From NCBI GenBank assembly GCA_963780805.1, contig CAWADP010000020.1, forward strand, positions 310,001-374,000: DNA of 64,000 nt, written 5' to 3'. Source of the stretch: JASHVB01 sp963780805 (GTDB taxonomy: Bacteria; Pseudomonadota; Alphaproteobacteria; Acetobacterales; Acetobacteraceae). Positions 28,926 through 38,990 of the stretch are shown piece after piece. The notes under the pieces are model-generated. The model did not search any database and was not told where the DNA came from. It saw nothing but the letters and a program-made list of their open reading frames with translations. Within the stretch, counting starts at the first letter, position 1. Each line of letters begins with the position of its first letter. Made by a program: the position numbers and the translations under genes.

Positions 28926-29075
28926 GGGATGGGGGGTCCGTGCGGTTTGGCGGCGGGGTATGGGCGGAAAGGCCGGTGGGGTCAAGGGTTTGCGGCTGTG
29001 GTAGTGCTCTACCACAAAGCCCGAGGGGCCAGGCGAGCGTTCCCCATCAAACCGAAAACCCGATGGGACAGCCCC

Positions 29076-29864
29076 TCACGCCACCAGCGTCAGGCCCACC
29101 ACAGCCAGCGTCACCGCCAGGATCGGCCGCAGCACGTAATCCGGCACCCGCACAGCGAACAGGCTACCGAGGATGATGCCGGGGATGGAGCCGAACAGCA
29201 GCGAGCCGAGCAGGTGCAGGTTGACGCCCCCGAGGAACCAGTGGCCGATGCCGGCCAGCAATGTCAGCGGCACCGCATGGGCGATGTCGGAGCCGACGAT
29301 GCGCGCCATCGGCAATCTCGGATAAAGCATCAGCAGGACGGTCACGCCGATCGCCCCGGCGCCGACCGAGGAGATCGTAACCAGCACCCCCAGCATGATG
29401 CCGGTCAGCACGGTCAGTGCGCCGGCGCGCCGCGGCGGCAGCTCGCCCAGTCGCGCGCCGCCCAGGGCAAGGATTCGCTTGCGGAACAGCAGCGCGACAG
29501 CGGTCAGCAGCAGCATCACCCCCAGCACCAGCGAAATGACGTGCGACGCCGCGTGACTGGACAGGTCGAATTGCGAAATCACCAGCAGCGTCAAGCCGGT
29601 GGCGGGGACGCTGCCGGTTGCCAGCCGGGCGACGATCGGCCATTGCACCGTATGATTGGCGCCGTGCACGCCGGTACCGACCATCTTGGTGACGGAGGCA
29701 TACAGCAGATCGGTTCCCACCGCGGCGGCCGGATGCACGCCGAACAGCAGCACGAGAATGGGAGTCATCAACGATCCGCCGCCCATGCCGGTTTGGCCAA
29801 CCAGCAGTCCGACGAAGAACCCGGACAGGATGTACAGCGGCTGCAGCGATGGAAGCAGGTGCAT
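29076..29864 (-). CDS. Sulfite exporter TauE/SafE family permease
   Basis: 262 residues, nearly all membrane-spanning (about eight helices in two halves). The family hallmarks are GFFVGLLVGQTGMGGGSLMTP near the N-terminus and the related glycine-rich VTISSVGAGAIGV in the second half, then GSDIAHAVPLTLLAG. TauE/SafE proteins export small anions such as sulfite, sulfoacetate or other organic acids. The substrate here is unknown. The ATG at 29864 starts directly at the first helix; the longer open frame adds only low-quality sequence. No sulfur-metabolism gene is adjacent. Confidence 0.9.
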   Translation of the reverse strand: MHLLPSLQPLYILSGFFVGLLVGQTGMGGGSLMTPILVLLFGVHPAAAVGTDLLYASVTKMVGTGVHGANHTVQWPIVARLATGSVPATGLTLLVISQFDLSSHAASHVISLVLGVMLLLTAVALLFRKRILALGGARLGELPPRRAGALTVLTGIMLGVLVTISSVGAGAIGVTVLLMLYPRLPMARIVGSDIAHAVPLTLLAGIGHWFLGGVNLHLLGSLLFGSIPGIILGSLFAVRVPDYVLRPILAVTLAVVGLTLVA

Positions 29865-30009
29865 GGGAGACGGAAGGCTCCGCGGTTGCCGGCCGTCATC
29901 GCGGCCATGGAAAAGGGATAAGTGCCGAACGCCAGCGTCGGCAACAGCATAATCACGAATCGCAAGAACCTTCCATGCGAAACGGCGACAAGGGGAAGAA
30001 GGTTTCCAA

Positions 30010-32349
30010 ATGGCGGGATCGATGGAGATGGAACCGTTGAGCCGGGTGTCGGTCATCGGAGATGCACCGAAGCGCCGGGAGGATGCGCGGTTCGTGACCG
30101 GCGGCGGCAACTATCTCGACGATCTTGTCTTCGATGGGCTGGCACAAGCGGTCGTGTTGCGCTCGCCGCATGCGCATGCGTGGATGCGCGGTATCGATAC
30201 CAAAGCGGCGCGCGCGCTGCCCGGCGTGCTGGCCGTGCTCACCGCGGATGACGCCGCCGCCGATGGCTTGCAGCCGATGCGCCCAACGGCGGAGGCCAAC
30301 ACACAGACCGGCGAACCGTTCGCCTTCGCCCCGCAGCCCCTGCTCGCCACCGACAAAGTCCGTTACGTCGGCGAGGCGGTAGCGCTGATCGTCGCCGCAA
30401 CCCGCGCCCAGGCCCTGGACGCCGCGGAACGCGTGGCGGTGGATTACGATCCGCTACCGGCGGTCACGACGGCCGCTGCCGCCATCGCTCCCGGCGCGCC
30501 GGTATTGTCCGAGCAAGTGCCCGGCAATGTCTGCCTCGACTGGCACACCGGCGACGCGGCGGCGGTGGATGCGGCCTTCGCCCGCGCCGCCCATGTCGCG
30601 ACGCTGGAGCTCGACAATCACCGCATCGTCACCAATCCGATGGAGCCGCGCGGCGGCATCGGACGATACGATCCGGCGCAGGACCGCTACACGCTGACCC
30701 TCTCCAGCCAGAACATCCACGGCAACCGCGACATGACGGCGCGCGCATTGAACGTGCCGTCCAGCCGGGTGCGCTTCACCGCTCCGGATGTCGGTGGCGG
30801 CTTCGGTGCGAAGAACTTCGCCTATGCCGAATACGCGCTGCTGCTCTGGGCGGCGAAGCGGGTCGGCCGGCCGGTGAAATGGATCGCCACGCGAGGCGAA
30901 GTATTCCTCTCCGACCACCAGGCCCGCGACCAGGTGGCGGAGGCGGCGCTGGCGCTCGATGCGGAGGGGCGTTTCCTGGCGATGCGCGTCGGCAGCATTG
31001 CCAACATCGGCGGCTACATGGCAGGCGTGGGCGGCGGCGTGCAGACCAACCAGTACGTGCACCTGCCCGGCACGGTCTATGCGATACCGGCGATCGCCCT
31101 GCACATCCGCGCGGTGCTGACCAACACGGCGCCGATCGGTGTCACCCGCGGCCCCGGCTTCGCCGAAGCGGTGAACATCATCGAGTGCCTGATCGACGCC
31201 GCCGCCCGCCAATGCGGCTTCGACCGCGCGGACCTGCGTCGCCGCAATTTCGTGCCGGCGACGGCGATGCCGATGACCAATGCGTTCGGCTTCCGCGTGG
31301 ACAGCGGCGACTTTCCTGCCACGTTCGATCGCGCTCTGGCGGCCGCCGATGTCGCCGGCTTTCCCACCCGCCGTGCCGACAGCGTGGCGCGCGGGCTGTT
31401 GCGCGGCCTCGGCTTTGCCTACCACATCAAGGGCACCGGCGGGTCGCCGCACGAAAACGTCGATATCCGTTTTGAAAACGACGGCACGGTGTCGCTGATC
31501 ACCGGCACGCAGACGATAGGGCAGGGGCACGAGACGACGTTCCCGCAAATCCTCGCCGACCGGCTGGGGATTTCCAATACGCTGATCCACCTGCGGCAGG
31601 GCGATACCGATCTCATTCCGATGGGCGGCGGCCATGGCAGTTCGCGCGCGACCTATATGGGCGGCACGGCGATGTGGGGCGCGTCGGACATCATCATCGA
31701 CAAGGGTCGCCCGATTGCGGCGGAGATGCTGGAAGCGGCCGACGCCGACATCGTCTTCGCCGACGGGCATTTTGCCGTCACCGGCACCAACCGCGCGGTC
31801 GCGCTGCTGGACGTGGCGGTGCGGGCCCGCGAGATCGGCGCACCGCTCGACACCTACCATGCATGGACGCGGGAGCACATGACGTTCCCCAACGGCACGC
31901 ATGTCGTGGAAGTGGAGATCGATCCCGAAACCGGCGTCGTGACGCTGGAGCGTGTGACCGCGGTGGACGATTACGGCGTGCTGGTGAACCCGATGGTCGC
32001 GAGTGGCCAGGCGCATGGCGCCATGGCGCAAGGCGCCGGTCAGGCGTTGTTGGAACGCGCGGTGTACGATCCGGAGTCCGGGCAGCCGGTCACCGGCTCG
32101 TTCATGGACTACGCGCTGCCGCGCGCGGACGATCTTCCCTCATTCCACCTTGAATTCAACGCCACGCGCTGCACCACCAACCCGCTGGGCGTGAAAGGCT
32201 GTGGCGAGGCCGGCGCCGTGGCGCTGTTTCCCGCCATCAACAACGCGGTTCTCGACGCGCTGGCGCCGCTGGGGGTGACGCAGTTCGATGGCCCCGCGGC
32301 GCCATTCCATGTCTGGCAGGCGATGCATAGCGCGACGGAGGCAACCTAA
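30010..32349 (+). CDS. Xanthine dehydrogenase/CO dehydrogenase-family molybdopterin-binding subunit, orphan
   Basis: 779 residues, full length for the large (CoxL-type) subunit that binds molybdenum cofactor and hydroxylates or oxidises small molecules. The N-terminal a/b hammerhead domain starts with KRREDARFVTGGGNYLDD. Cofactor-binding blocks include VGGGFGAKNFAYAEY, IGVTRGPGFAEA, TQTIGQGHETTFPQI and GCGEAGAVALFPA, the last carrying the catalytic Glu. The loop IGVTRGPGF differs from the AYxCSFR active-site loop of true CO dehydrogenases, so this is a hydroxylase of unknown substrate. No FAD or iron-sulfur subunit gene lies nearby, which is unusual; the partners must be elsewhere or the gene is a remnant of a moved operon. 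Confidence 0.92.
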   Translation: MAGSMEMEPLSRVSVIGDAPKRREDARFVTGGGNYLDDLVFDGLAQAVVLRSPHAHAWMRGIDTKAARALPGVLAVLTADDAAADGLQPMRPTAEANTQTGEPFAFAPQPLLATDKVRYVGEAVALIVAATRAQALDAAERVAVDYDPLPAVTTAAAAIAPGAPVLSEQVPGNVCLDWHTGDAAAVDAAFARAAHVATLELDNHRIVTNPMEPRGGIGRYDPAQDRYTLTLSSQNIHGNRDMTARALNVPSSRVRFTAPDVGGGFGAKNFAYAEYALLLWAAKRVGRPVKWIATRGEVFLSDHQARDQVAEAALALDAEGRFLAMRVGSIANIGGYMAGVGGGVQTNQYVHLPGTVYAIPAIALHIRAVLTNTAPIGVTRGPGFAEAVNIIECLIDAAARQCGFDRADLRRRNFVPATAMPMTNAFGFRVDSGDFPATFDRALAAADVAGFPTRRADSVARGLLRGLGFAYHIKGTGGSPHENVDIRFENDGTVSLITGTQTIGQGHETTFPQILADRLGISNTLIHLRQGDTDLIPMGGGHGSSRATYMGGTAMWGASDIIIDKGRPIAAEMLEAADADIVFADGHFAVTGTNRAVALLDVAVRAREIGAPLDTYHAWTREHMTFPNGTHVVEVEIDPETGVVTLERVTAVDDYGVLVNPMVASGQAHGAMAQGAGQALLERAVYDPESGQPVTGSFMDYALPRADDLPSFHLEFNATRCTTNPLGVKGCGEAGAVALFPAINNAVLDALAPLGVTQFDGPAAPFHVWQAMHSATEAT

Positions 32350-32811
32350 AAATCGCCCCGCTGGGGAGGAGCCGGGGACGATCTGGGGACGCGATTTGCC
32401 TGGCCATTGGAGCGACGGCCCGGTGTAGCCTGGAGGTCACCATTCGACCTCCGATTCGGGTGACGCCTCCCAGGCAGCCGGAGCAACAATTGCCGCACCA
32501 TCCCGGTAGACAAACGTCCGCCCCGAGCTTACGTTCTCTCTCTGTTCTCGGCTCCGCGACTGGTGAGCCACGCAAGAGGGGCATCCGGGTTGTGGCCCAG
32601 ATTCGCACGGTGAAGCAGGCGCCGCTCGAGCTGCCGACGCCGCCGGCGGAAACGCTGGAAGATGGCCGCGCCATGAGTTCGCGCACTTGCCGGCTCGATC
32701 ACGCCGACCGGGCGGCTCAAGCTGGCCCACAGCTTCGGCTTTCAGCTCGTTACGGCATGGTGGGCGGCCCTGACCGCGTCTGACCCGCAGGCGCCCCCCC
32801 TACGGGAACCT
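32350..32811. other. Gap before the methyltransferase, with a probable out-of-frame 5' coding end
   Basis: Nothing recognisable lies in 32350-32590. From about 32592 one frame reads VVAQIRTVKQAPLELPTPP then AETLEDGRAMSS, and after a +1 shift at about 32682 the next frame reads ALAGSITPTGRLKLAHSFGF straight into the methyltransferase. Both halves have normal protein composition. I infer the methyltransferase N-terminus lies here and is split by one extra base. Confidence 0.5.
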
Positions 32812-34392
32812 TTGCAATCATTCGGGATCGTGCGGCTGACCTCTGCCGCACAGGCGCTGGCGGACAGAATCGGCACTGCCGCCGCACAGCTTGAGCCTGA
32901 TAACGCTGCCTACCAGATCGGCCTCGTTTACACCGGCATGCTGCCCGCGGAGCGACGCGCGGCGCATGGCATTTATTATACCCCACCTGCGATGGCCGCG
33001 CGGTTGATTGCAAAAGCCACCGAGGCGGGTGCCGATTGGGCGACCGTCCGGGTGTTGGATCCCGCCTGCGGTGGCGGTGCGTTTCTCGCCCCGGTCGCCC
33101 AACGAATTGTGCGAGCCCTGTCAGGGTGCAGCCCCCGAATCCTGATCCAGAATCTTGCAACCCGCCTGCGCGGCTACGAGCTTGATCCGTTTGGCGCATG
33201 GCTCTCGCAGGTCGCGCTGGATGCGACGCTACTGCCGGTGTGCCGCGCCGCCGGTTGCAGCCTGCCGGCGCTCGTCACCGTTTGCGACAGTTTGCGCAGC
33301 ACCACGCCGAAGGAAGGGTTTGATCTGGTGATCGGCAATCCTCCCTATGGCAGGGTCACGCTATCCCCTGCCGATCGCATCCGATTCAAGCGCGGCCTGT
33401 ACGGCCATGCCAATCAGTACGGATTGTTCACCGACCTGGCCCTGCAACATGCCAGACCCGGCGGGATCGTCGCCTACGTCACGCCGACGAGCTTCCTGGC
33501 AGGAGAGTACTTCAAGAACTTGCGCGCCTTGCTCGGTCGCGAGGCACCACCCACAGCGATCGATTTTGTCTCGTTGCGCAAGGGCGTCTTCGCTGACGTG
33601 TTGCAGGAGACGTTGCTGGCCACGTATCGGCGCGGCGCAACGCCGGCTCCGGTGACGGTGCACGAGATCGTGCCGGCGACCAGCACCGGCCTGATCATCA
33701 CCGAGGCCGGAACCATCGATCTCCCGGCCGACCGCTCGCAGCCCTGGCTGATGCCGCGTACCGCGACGCAGGCGCCGCTGGTCGCGCGACTTGCCGCAAT
33801 GCCACACCGCCTCGCCGACTGGGGATACAGCGTCAGCACGGGTCCGCTGGTTTGGAACCGCTACAAGAGCCAACTCGCCAATGCCGCTGGCCGAAACCGC
33901 CACCCGCTGATCTGGGCCGAGGCGGTGACGTCCGATGGCCGCTTCATCCATCGCGCCGACAAGCGCAATCACGCACCGTATTTCGAGATCCGTTCCGGTG
34001 ATGACTGGTTGATGGTGAATTATCCTTGCGTGCTGCTGCAACGGACAACGGCCAAGGAGCAAGCGCGCCGCTTGATCGCGGCGGCATTGCCGGAAGTGTT
34101 CCTTGCGAAGCACCGTGCCGTCGTGGTGGAAAATCACCTGAACATGCTAAGGCCGGTGGACGCACATCCGCCGGTGACGGTCGAGGTGCTGGCCGCATTC
34201 CTCAACAGCGCCGCGGCAGATCGGACATTCCGCTGTGTCAGTGGCAGCGTCGCTGTCTCGGCTTATGAGCTCGAAGCGCTGCCAGTGCCCGCGCCGGGCG
34301 CGTTGGGCGGGCTTCGCCGTTTGGTTTCGGAGCAAGCAAGCCGCCAGCGCATCGAGGCGGAATGCGACCGCCTCTATGGCGGGCCGGATTGA
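32812..34392 (+). CDS. PstI/BsuBI-type DNA adenine-N6 methyltransferase
   Basis: Modification enzyme of a type II restriction-modification pair. The SAM-binding motif I is VLDPACGGGAFL, preceded by the usual RRAAHGIYYTP. The catalytic motif IV is VIGNPPYGRV, typical for adenine-N6 methylation. The C-terminal half is the target-recognition part. The open frame starts at a TTG (32812), but similarity-like sequence continues upstream in frame to 32677. With one extra base removed near 32682 it reaches an ATG at 32673, for a 572-residue protein. The stop overlaps the ATG of the endonuclease gene by one base (TGATG). Specificity by family is CTGCAG; this is expected, not proven. Confidence 0.88.
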   Translation: MQSFGIVRLTSAAQALADRIGTAAAQLEPDNAAYQIGLVYTGMLPAERRAAHGIYYTPPAMAARLIAKATEAGADWATVRVLDPACGGGAFLAPVAQRIVRALSGCSPRILIQNLATRLRGYELDPFGAWLSQVALDATLLPVCRAAGCSLPALVTVCDSLRSTTPKEGFDLVIGNPPYGRVTLSPADRIRFKRGLYGHANQYGLFTDLALQHARPGGIVAYVTPTSFLAGEYFKNLRALLGREAPPTAIDFVSLRKGVFADVLQETLLATYRRGATPAPVTVHEIVPATSTGLIITEAGTIDLPADRSQPWLMPRTATQAPLVARLAAMPHRLADWGYSVSTGPLVWNRYKSQLANAAGRNRHPLIWAEAVTSDGRFIHRADKRNHAPYFEIRSGDDWLMVNYPCVLLQRTTAKEQARRLIAAALPEVFLAKHRAVVVENHLNMLRPVDAHPPVTVEVLAAFLNSAAADRTFRCVSGSVAVSAYELEALPVPAPGALGGLRRLVSEQASRQRIEAECDRLYGGPD

Positions 34393-35480
34393 TGCCGCCC
34401 TTCATCGGGCGCGACGTCGTTGCCGAACGATTACGCCTGATATTCCCGGATGGCACGCCCAACCGCACCTACTGCGTCCGCGAACTTGCGGCCAGCACCG
34501 TGTTTGCTGCCCTTTACATCGGCGCGGTGGAAGGCGCCGACCGCTTCCTTGGTCCCGTGCATGTCTACCGCATGACCGGCGAGCAGTCGGTCCGTGCCAG
34601 CCAGGCCGATCGCGATGCGTACCGCGTTGGCGTGTTCAGCAGGAAGTTCCGGGTACCCGGCGATCGCTGGTACGCCGACAACACCCGCGAGCCCATTCGC
34701 GACGAAACGCTGCGTGACGGTCTTGTCGCCATTGGCGCCGTGCTCCGCCGCGAGGATCTGCCGACAACATCGGGCCTTCCGCGCTACGCGCTGAAGACCG
34801 ATTTCGCTGCCCTGTTCGATCCGGCCCTGCAAGGCGATGCGTTGATGGCGGCGATCGCGGACTTCCAGAGGAAGCATCTCAGCAAAAGTGCGCTCGCTCG
34901 GGTGTCCATCATGCTGGCCGGCGCCGCTGGCAGCTCCTCCGGCGTGTTGGTGACCTTCCCTAGCGGCGAGACCCGACAGCTCGCACCAGGTCCGAGTTCC
35001 ACCATCGCACGTGCCGTGATCGAAGTTTTCGCCCGAACCTACCTGGCGAAACCCGCAGTCCTTTGGCTCAGTGAAAGCGGCAACAAGATCGTACTGAGGG
35101 ATGACCGTATCGCCAATGCGATAGGGCTCAGGATCGAGGCCGACAAGAACCTGCCCGATCTGATCCTCGCCGATCTGGGCCCGGCCGAGCCGGTGATCGT
35201 GTTCGTCGAAATCGTCGCGACCGACGGTGCGATCACGCCGCGACGGCAGGAGGCGATCTATGCCATGACCGACGCTGCCGGTTTCAAACGTTCGCAGATC
35301 GCGTTCGTCACCGCCTATCAGGACCGCGAGTCGCCTGGCTTCCGCAAGACTGTCGCGCAACTTGCCTGGGACTCATTCGCGTGGTTTGCATCCGAGCCCG
35401 ACAGCATCATCATCCTGCGCAATGGCGCCGCAGGCACGGCAAATCTCGCCGACCTTCTTGCGATGAACCCACCACCTTGA
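34392..35480 (+). CDS. BsuBI/PstI-family type II restriction endonuclease
   Basis: 362 residues starting at the ATG that overlaps the methyltransferase stop, so expression is coupled and follows methylation. The PD-(D/E)XK-like catalytic region of this family is clear near residues 250-285: LPDLILADLG, then VIVFVEIVATDGAITPRR, followed by a Lys/Arg-rich helix. PstI and BsuBI recognise CTGCAG and cut as homodimers. Many CTGCAG sites occur in this window (for example 602, 4120), so an active enzyme would depend on the neighbouring methylase. The frame is intact from start to stop. Confidence 0.9.
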   Translation: MPPFIGRDVVAERLRLIFPDGTPNRTYCVRELAASTVFAALYIGAVEGADRFLGPVHVYRMTGEQSVRASQADRDAYRVGVFSRKFRVPGDRWYADNTREPIRDETLRDGLVAIGAVLRREDLPTTSGLPRYALKTDFAALFDPALQGDALMAAIADFQRKHLSKSALARVSIMLAGAAGSSSGVLVTFPSGETRQLAPGPSSTIARAVIEVFARTYLAKPAVLWLSESGNKIVLRDDRIANAIGLRIEADKNLPDLILADLGPAEPVIVFVEIVATDGAITPRRQEAIYAMTDAAGFKRSQIAFVTAYQDRESPGFRKTVAQLAWDSFAWFASEPDSIIILRNGAAGTANLADLLAMNPPP

Positions 35481-35503
35481 CCCCGTCCGTGCTCCGCGCC
35501 GGC

Positions 35504-36361
35504 TCACCCGCCATTCACCGCCCGGATGATCGCCGCCCAGCGGTCCAGCACCGGCAGGATCGTCTCCGCTTTCTCCGACGGCAGGCTGGTGGAGACGCGG
35601 TTGACCCCCAAATCCTCATAACGCCTGATCAGCGCCACATCCTCCGCCTGGCCGCCGATCGAAATGTCGAACCCCATGGGATCGCGCCCTGCCTCGGCCG
35701 CCATCTGGCGGAAGCGCGGGATCAGCTCGGTCAGCGGCGTCGGTGAGCCTTGCGTTACCTGCGGCATCCAACCGTCGCCGTAACGCACCGCCCGCCGCGC
35801 GCTGTACGGGAACGCGCCGCCTATCAGGATCGGCGGATGGGGCGACTGCACCGGCTTCGGCCACGCCTGCATCGGCCCGAAATCGACGAACTCGCCGTGG
35901 TACTCGGCTGTGTCTTCCGTCCAGATCTCCTGCATCGCCTCGATCCGCTCACGCGCCAGCTTGTGGCGCGTGGCGAACGCGGTGCCATGGCTCTCCATCT
36001 CGTCCCGGTTCCAGCCGTTGCCCACGCCAAACACGAAGCGCCCGCCGGACACCCGGTCGATCGACGCCACGAGCTTCGCCGTCTGGATCGGATCGCGCTG
36101 TGTGATCAGGCAAACGCCGGTGCCTACCTTGAGCGTCGTCGTCGCCATCGCCGCCGCGGTCAGCGTCACGAACGGATCCATCACGTCGTAGTAGCGCTTG
36201 GGCAGCTCGCCCCCCAGCACGAACGGCGTCTTGCGCGACAGCGGGATGTGCGAATGCTCCGGCGCCCAGACAATATCGAAACCGCGCTCCTCCAGCGCCC
36301 GCGCGAACTCGGCCGGAGCCATCGAATAGTCGGTAAAGAACATCGAGGCGCCGAACTTCAT
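35504..36361 (-). CDS. LLM-class (F420- or flavin-dependent) oxidoreductase
   Basis: 285 residues from the ATG at 36361, with GGAGGACA just upstream. It has a luciferase-like TIM barrel: MKFGASMFFTDYSMAP, then LKVGTGVCLITQRDPIQTAK, DRVSGGRFVFGVGNGWNRDE and PILIGGAFPYSARRAVRYGDGW. The TIGR03619-like F420-dependent subgroup has this length and these blocks. It probably oxidises or reduces a small organic compound. The cofactor (FMN or F420) cannot be decided here. The end lies 23 bases from the end of the restriction gene (convergent). Confidence 0.88.
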   Translation of the reverse strand: MKFGASMFFTDYSMAPAEFARALEERGFDIVWAPEHSHIPLSRKTPFVLGGELPKRYYDVMDPFVTLTAAAMATTTLKVGTGVCLITQRDPIQTAKLVASIDRVSGGRFVFGVGNGWNRDEMESHGTAFATRHKLARERIEAMQEIWTEDTAEYHGEFVDFGPMQAWPKPVQSPHPPILIGGAFPYSARRAVRYGDGWMPQVTQGSPTPLTELIPRFRQMAAEAGRDPMGFDISIGGQAEDVALIRRYEDLGVNRVSTSLPSEKAETILPVLDRWAAIIRAVNGG

Positions 36362-36399
36362 GTTGTGTCCTCCAACAAAACCGTGCCGGCGGGGCGAGG

Positions 36400-37522
36400 T
36401 TACGACAGGCCGATCATCCCCATCCACCACATCGTCCGCTGCCCGACATCCACGTCATAGGCGCGAGCGAAGCCCAGTTGTCCGTCCTCGGCGATGCGGA
36501 ACACCGACAGCCGCGCCGGAATGTCCGTCGCGCCCGAGATATGCGCCACCACCAGCAACTGTCCGCCGGGATCGATGTGGAAGCAACGCGGATGCACGCC
36601 GCGTGTATCGACGTGCTGGATGAGGCGTGGTTCGCCGCTCGCCGGATCGATCGCGAACACCGCCAGCGCGTTCTCCCCCGCCGCGCCGGAGCTGCGGTTG
36701 GCGACATAGACCGCGCGCCCGTTCGGATGCACGTGCACCGTCCCGACTAGCTGCCGCTGCCCGCCGGCACCCGTCCCCGCCAGCGTGGCTTTGCGAAACA
36801 CCGGCGCCGGCGACAACGCGCCGTCGCGCAGCGCGAACATGTCGAGCATGTTCTGCCGTTCCAGTGCCACGTAGACCCAGGGCTGCGTCGGATGAAAATC
36901 CAGGTGCCGCGGGCCGAAGCCATAGCCGCCGCCCGGTGCCACCGACACCGCTCGGCCCAGGATGCCACCGCGGAATTCGAACACCTTCAGCGCGCCGGGG
37001 TCCTCGGGCTTGCCCTCGGCCGCATCATGGCCGCGCGTGACCAGGATCACCTGGCGGTTGTCGGGCGTCGCCCGCACCTGATGCGCGAAGATGCCGGCAT
37101 CGACCGGTTCCGGTTGCGGTACTTCCTCGCCCGGCGTCGCGTCGGCGTTGACGCGATACACGCGCAGAGCACTGGGGTTGCTGAATGCCACCAGGATGTA
37201 TTCCGACGCGATGTCGGTCGCCATGTGGATCGGCCGCGAGGGCAGCCGGATCGGTGCGCCGTGCGGCGCCAGCGCGCCCGTGTCAGGATCGATGCGGAAT
37301 GCGCTGACATGATGCACCGAACCCGCCGCGCCCATCCCCGACCCGCCGTCACTGCTCGCCACATACAGGAAACGCCGCGACGCATGCGGCCAGGCATATT
37401 GCACGTTCGCCGGCAGCGTCACCGATCCGTGCGGCTCCAGAGTCGCGGCCGCCACGTCGACGTCGTACCGCGTTAGTACCTGCTCCCACGCTGGCATACA
37501 GCGCCACCCGAGCGTCACTCAT
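36400..37522 (-). CDS. Beta-propeller lactonase-like protein (6-phosphogluconolactonase/YVTN type), one frameshift
   Basis: The corrected length is 373 residues, a seven-bladed propeller in the lactonase (Pgl/YbhE) family. Blades carry the usual RFLYVASSDGG, GPRHLDFHPTQPWVYVALE, GTVHVHPNGRAVYVANR and HPRCFHIDPGGQLLVVAH. The proper N-terminus, MSDARVALYASVGAG, begins at 37522 behind GGAGGG but is one base out of frame with the rest, which resumes LTRYDVDVAAATL. One extra base near 37477 explains it. Family members hydrolyse sugar lactones, and some are only structural, so the function is tentative. Transcribed just upstream of the LLM gene at 35504-36361. Confidence 0.85.
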
Positions 37523-37707
37523 AACCGGGCCCTCCATCGGCCGGCGGATACGAACTTATACCAGCGCGCGACACGACTGACTCTCGACGCTCCGGCGACG
37601 CCGGCGCCGCCCGGTACTTGCGTGCCTGGATGGCCGGGACAAGCCCGGGCATGACGCGAGGTGTTGGGGCGCCGCGGCCTCGGCAGGGCCGGCGTGCCAT
37701 GCGGCCG

Positions 37708-38790
37708 CTACCGCCATGGGTCCACCAGCACCTTGGCATGTTGCTCCGGGTTCGCCAGAGACGAGAAGGCGTCCTTCACCCCGGCAAGTCCCACTTGCCC
37801 GGTGATCAGCGGCGTCACGTCGATACGCCCCTCGGCGATGTGGTGCAGGCTGGCGGCGAATTCTTCCCCCGTGTAGGCCAGGACGAATTGCAGGTTGAGC
37901 TGCTTGACGATGCCGAAGAACGGCTCGAACCGGTCGGTCTGCATGCAGACGCCCACCACCACGACGCGCGCCCCTTCCGGCGCGCTCTCCATCACCTGCT
38001 GGATCACGCCGGGCACGCCGACGCATTCGAAGATCGCCGCCGGGCGTTGTTTCGGGCCGAGATTGAACAGTCGGGCATAGCGGCTGGGATCGTAGCCGGG
38101 CGGAGTCGCGGCCTGCTGCCAGGTGGCGTAGGGCGAGGTCTCGGCCGGATCCACCACGATGTCGGCGCCCATGCGCAGCGCCAGAGCACGCCGGGCAGGC
38201 GAAAAATCCGCGGCGATGATCGGACGCGCGTCGCGCAGCTTCAGTGCCGCGATCACCGCCAGACCGACCGGGCCACAGCCGATCACCAGCGGCACGTCCT
38301 CGGGCGTCATCCCAGCCCGTGCCACGGCGTGCAGGCCCACCGCCATCGGCTCGGTCAGGGCCGCGTGGGTCGCCGGCAGCCCGTTCGGCACCGGCAGCAG
38401 CAGGCGTTCGGCCAGCGGCATGTACTGGGCGAAGCCGCCGGCGATCTCGTTGGAATAGCCGATGCCCTGCACAGTGCTCTTCGCCAGCGTCATCGGCAGG
38501 GAGCAAACCAGGGTGCCCGGTGGCAGCCGCTTGTCGGTGCCGGGGCCGTAGTCCACGACCTCGCAGCAGAATTCATGGCCGAACACGACGTCACGCGACG
38601 GGTCCATCACCCAACGGCCGCCGCAGCGGCGGGACAGGTCGACGAACTCCTGCGTGTGCTTCGCGGCGTGGAGGTCCGATCCGCAGATGCCGCAGGCGAG
38701 CGTACGCACCAGCACCTGGCCCTCGGCTGGACGCGGATCGGGGATGCTATCGACGACGATGTCGCCCTGGCGGAACACGGCGGCGCGCAT
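37708..38790 (-). CDS. Zinc-dependent alcohol dehydrogenase (MDR superfamily)
   Basis: 360 residues, ATG at 38790 behind GGGAGG. The catalytic-zinc Cys is in LACGICGSDLHA and the His/Glu pair in VVFGHEFCCEV. The Rossmann motif is PLVIGCGPVGLAVIAALKL. The four-cysteine structural-zinc loop of classical enzymes is not evident: the segment after the GHE motif reads GPGTDKRLPPGTLV. It resembles bacterial alcohol dehydrogenases annotated as zinc-binding with unknown substrate. The longer open frame to 38949 has poor composition and was not used. Confidence 0.9.
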   Translation of the reverse strand: MRAAVFRQGDIVVDSIPDPRPAEGQVLVRTLACGICGSDLHAAKHTQEFVDLSRRCGGRWVMDPSRDVVFGHEFCCEVVDYGPGTDKRLPPGTLVCSLPMTLAKSTVQGIGYSNEIAGGFAQYMPLAERLLLPVPNGLPATHAALTEPMAVGLHAVARAGMTPEDVPLVIGCGPVGLAVIAALKLRDARPIIAADFSPARRALALRMGADIVVDPAETSPYATWQQAATPPGYDPSRYARLFNLGPKQRPAAIFECVGVPGVIQQVMESAPEGARVVVVGVCMQTDRFEPFFGIVKQLNLQFVLAYTGEEFAASLHHIAEGRIDVTPLITGQVGLAGVKDAFSSLANPEQHAKVLVDPWR

Positions 38791-38990
38791 GCTGGAGGTC
38801 CTCCCGATGGTGCTTGGAGTGTAGGCTAGCACGGGCGGACCGGCCGGCGAGCCACCTTCCGCGCGGGACGATCGCGATGCGCCAACGGCAAGGTGTGTCG
38901 CGGTGTCCGCCCGGTGTCCGCCCCGGGGTCCGCGTTGACAGCGTCCCATCCGGCGCCGGTAATCCGGAGCGACATGTCACGGAACGCCCT

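Noticed and set aside
38244..38990. Long N-terminal extension of the oxygenase open frame
   Set aside because: It is antisense to the well-supported alcohol dehydrogenase and Arg/Pro-rich; the conserved protein starts at 38991.
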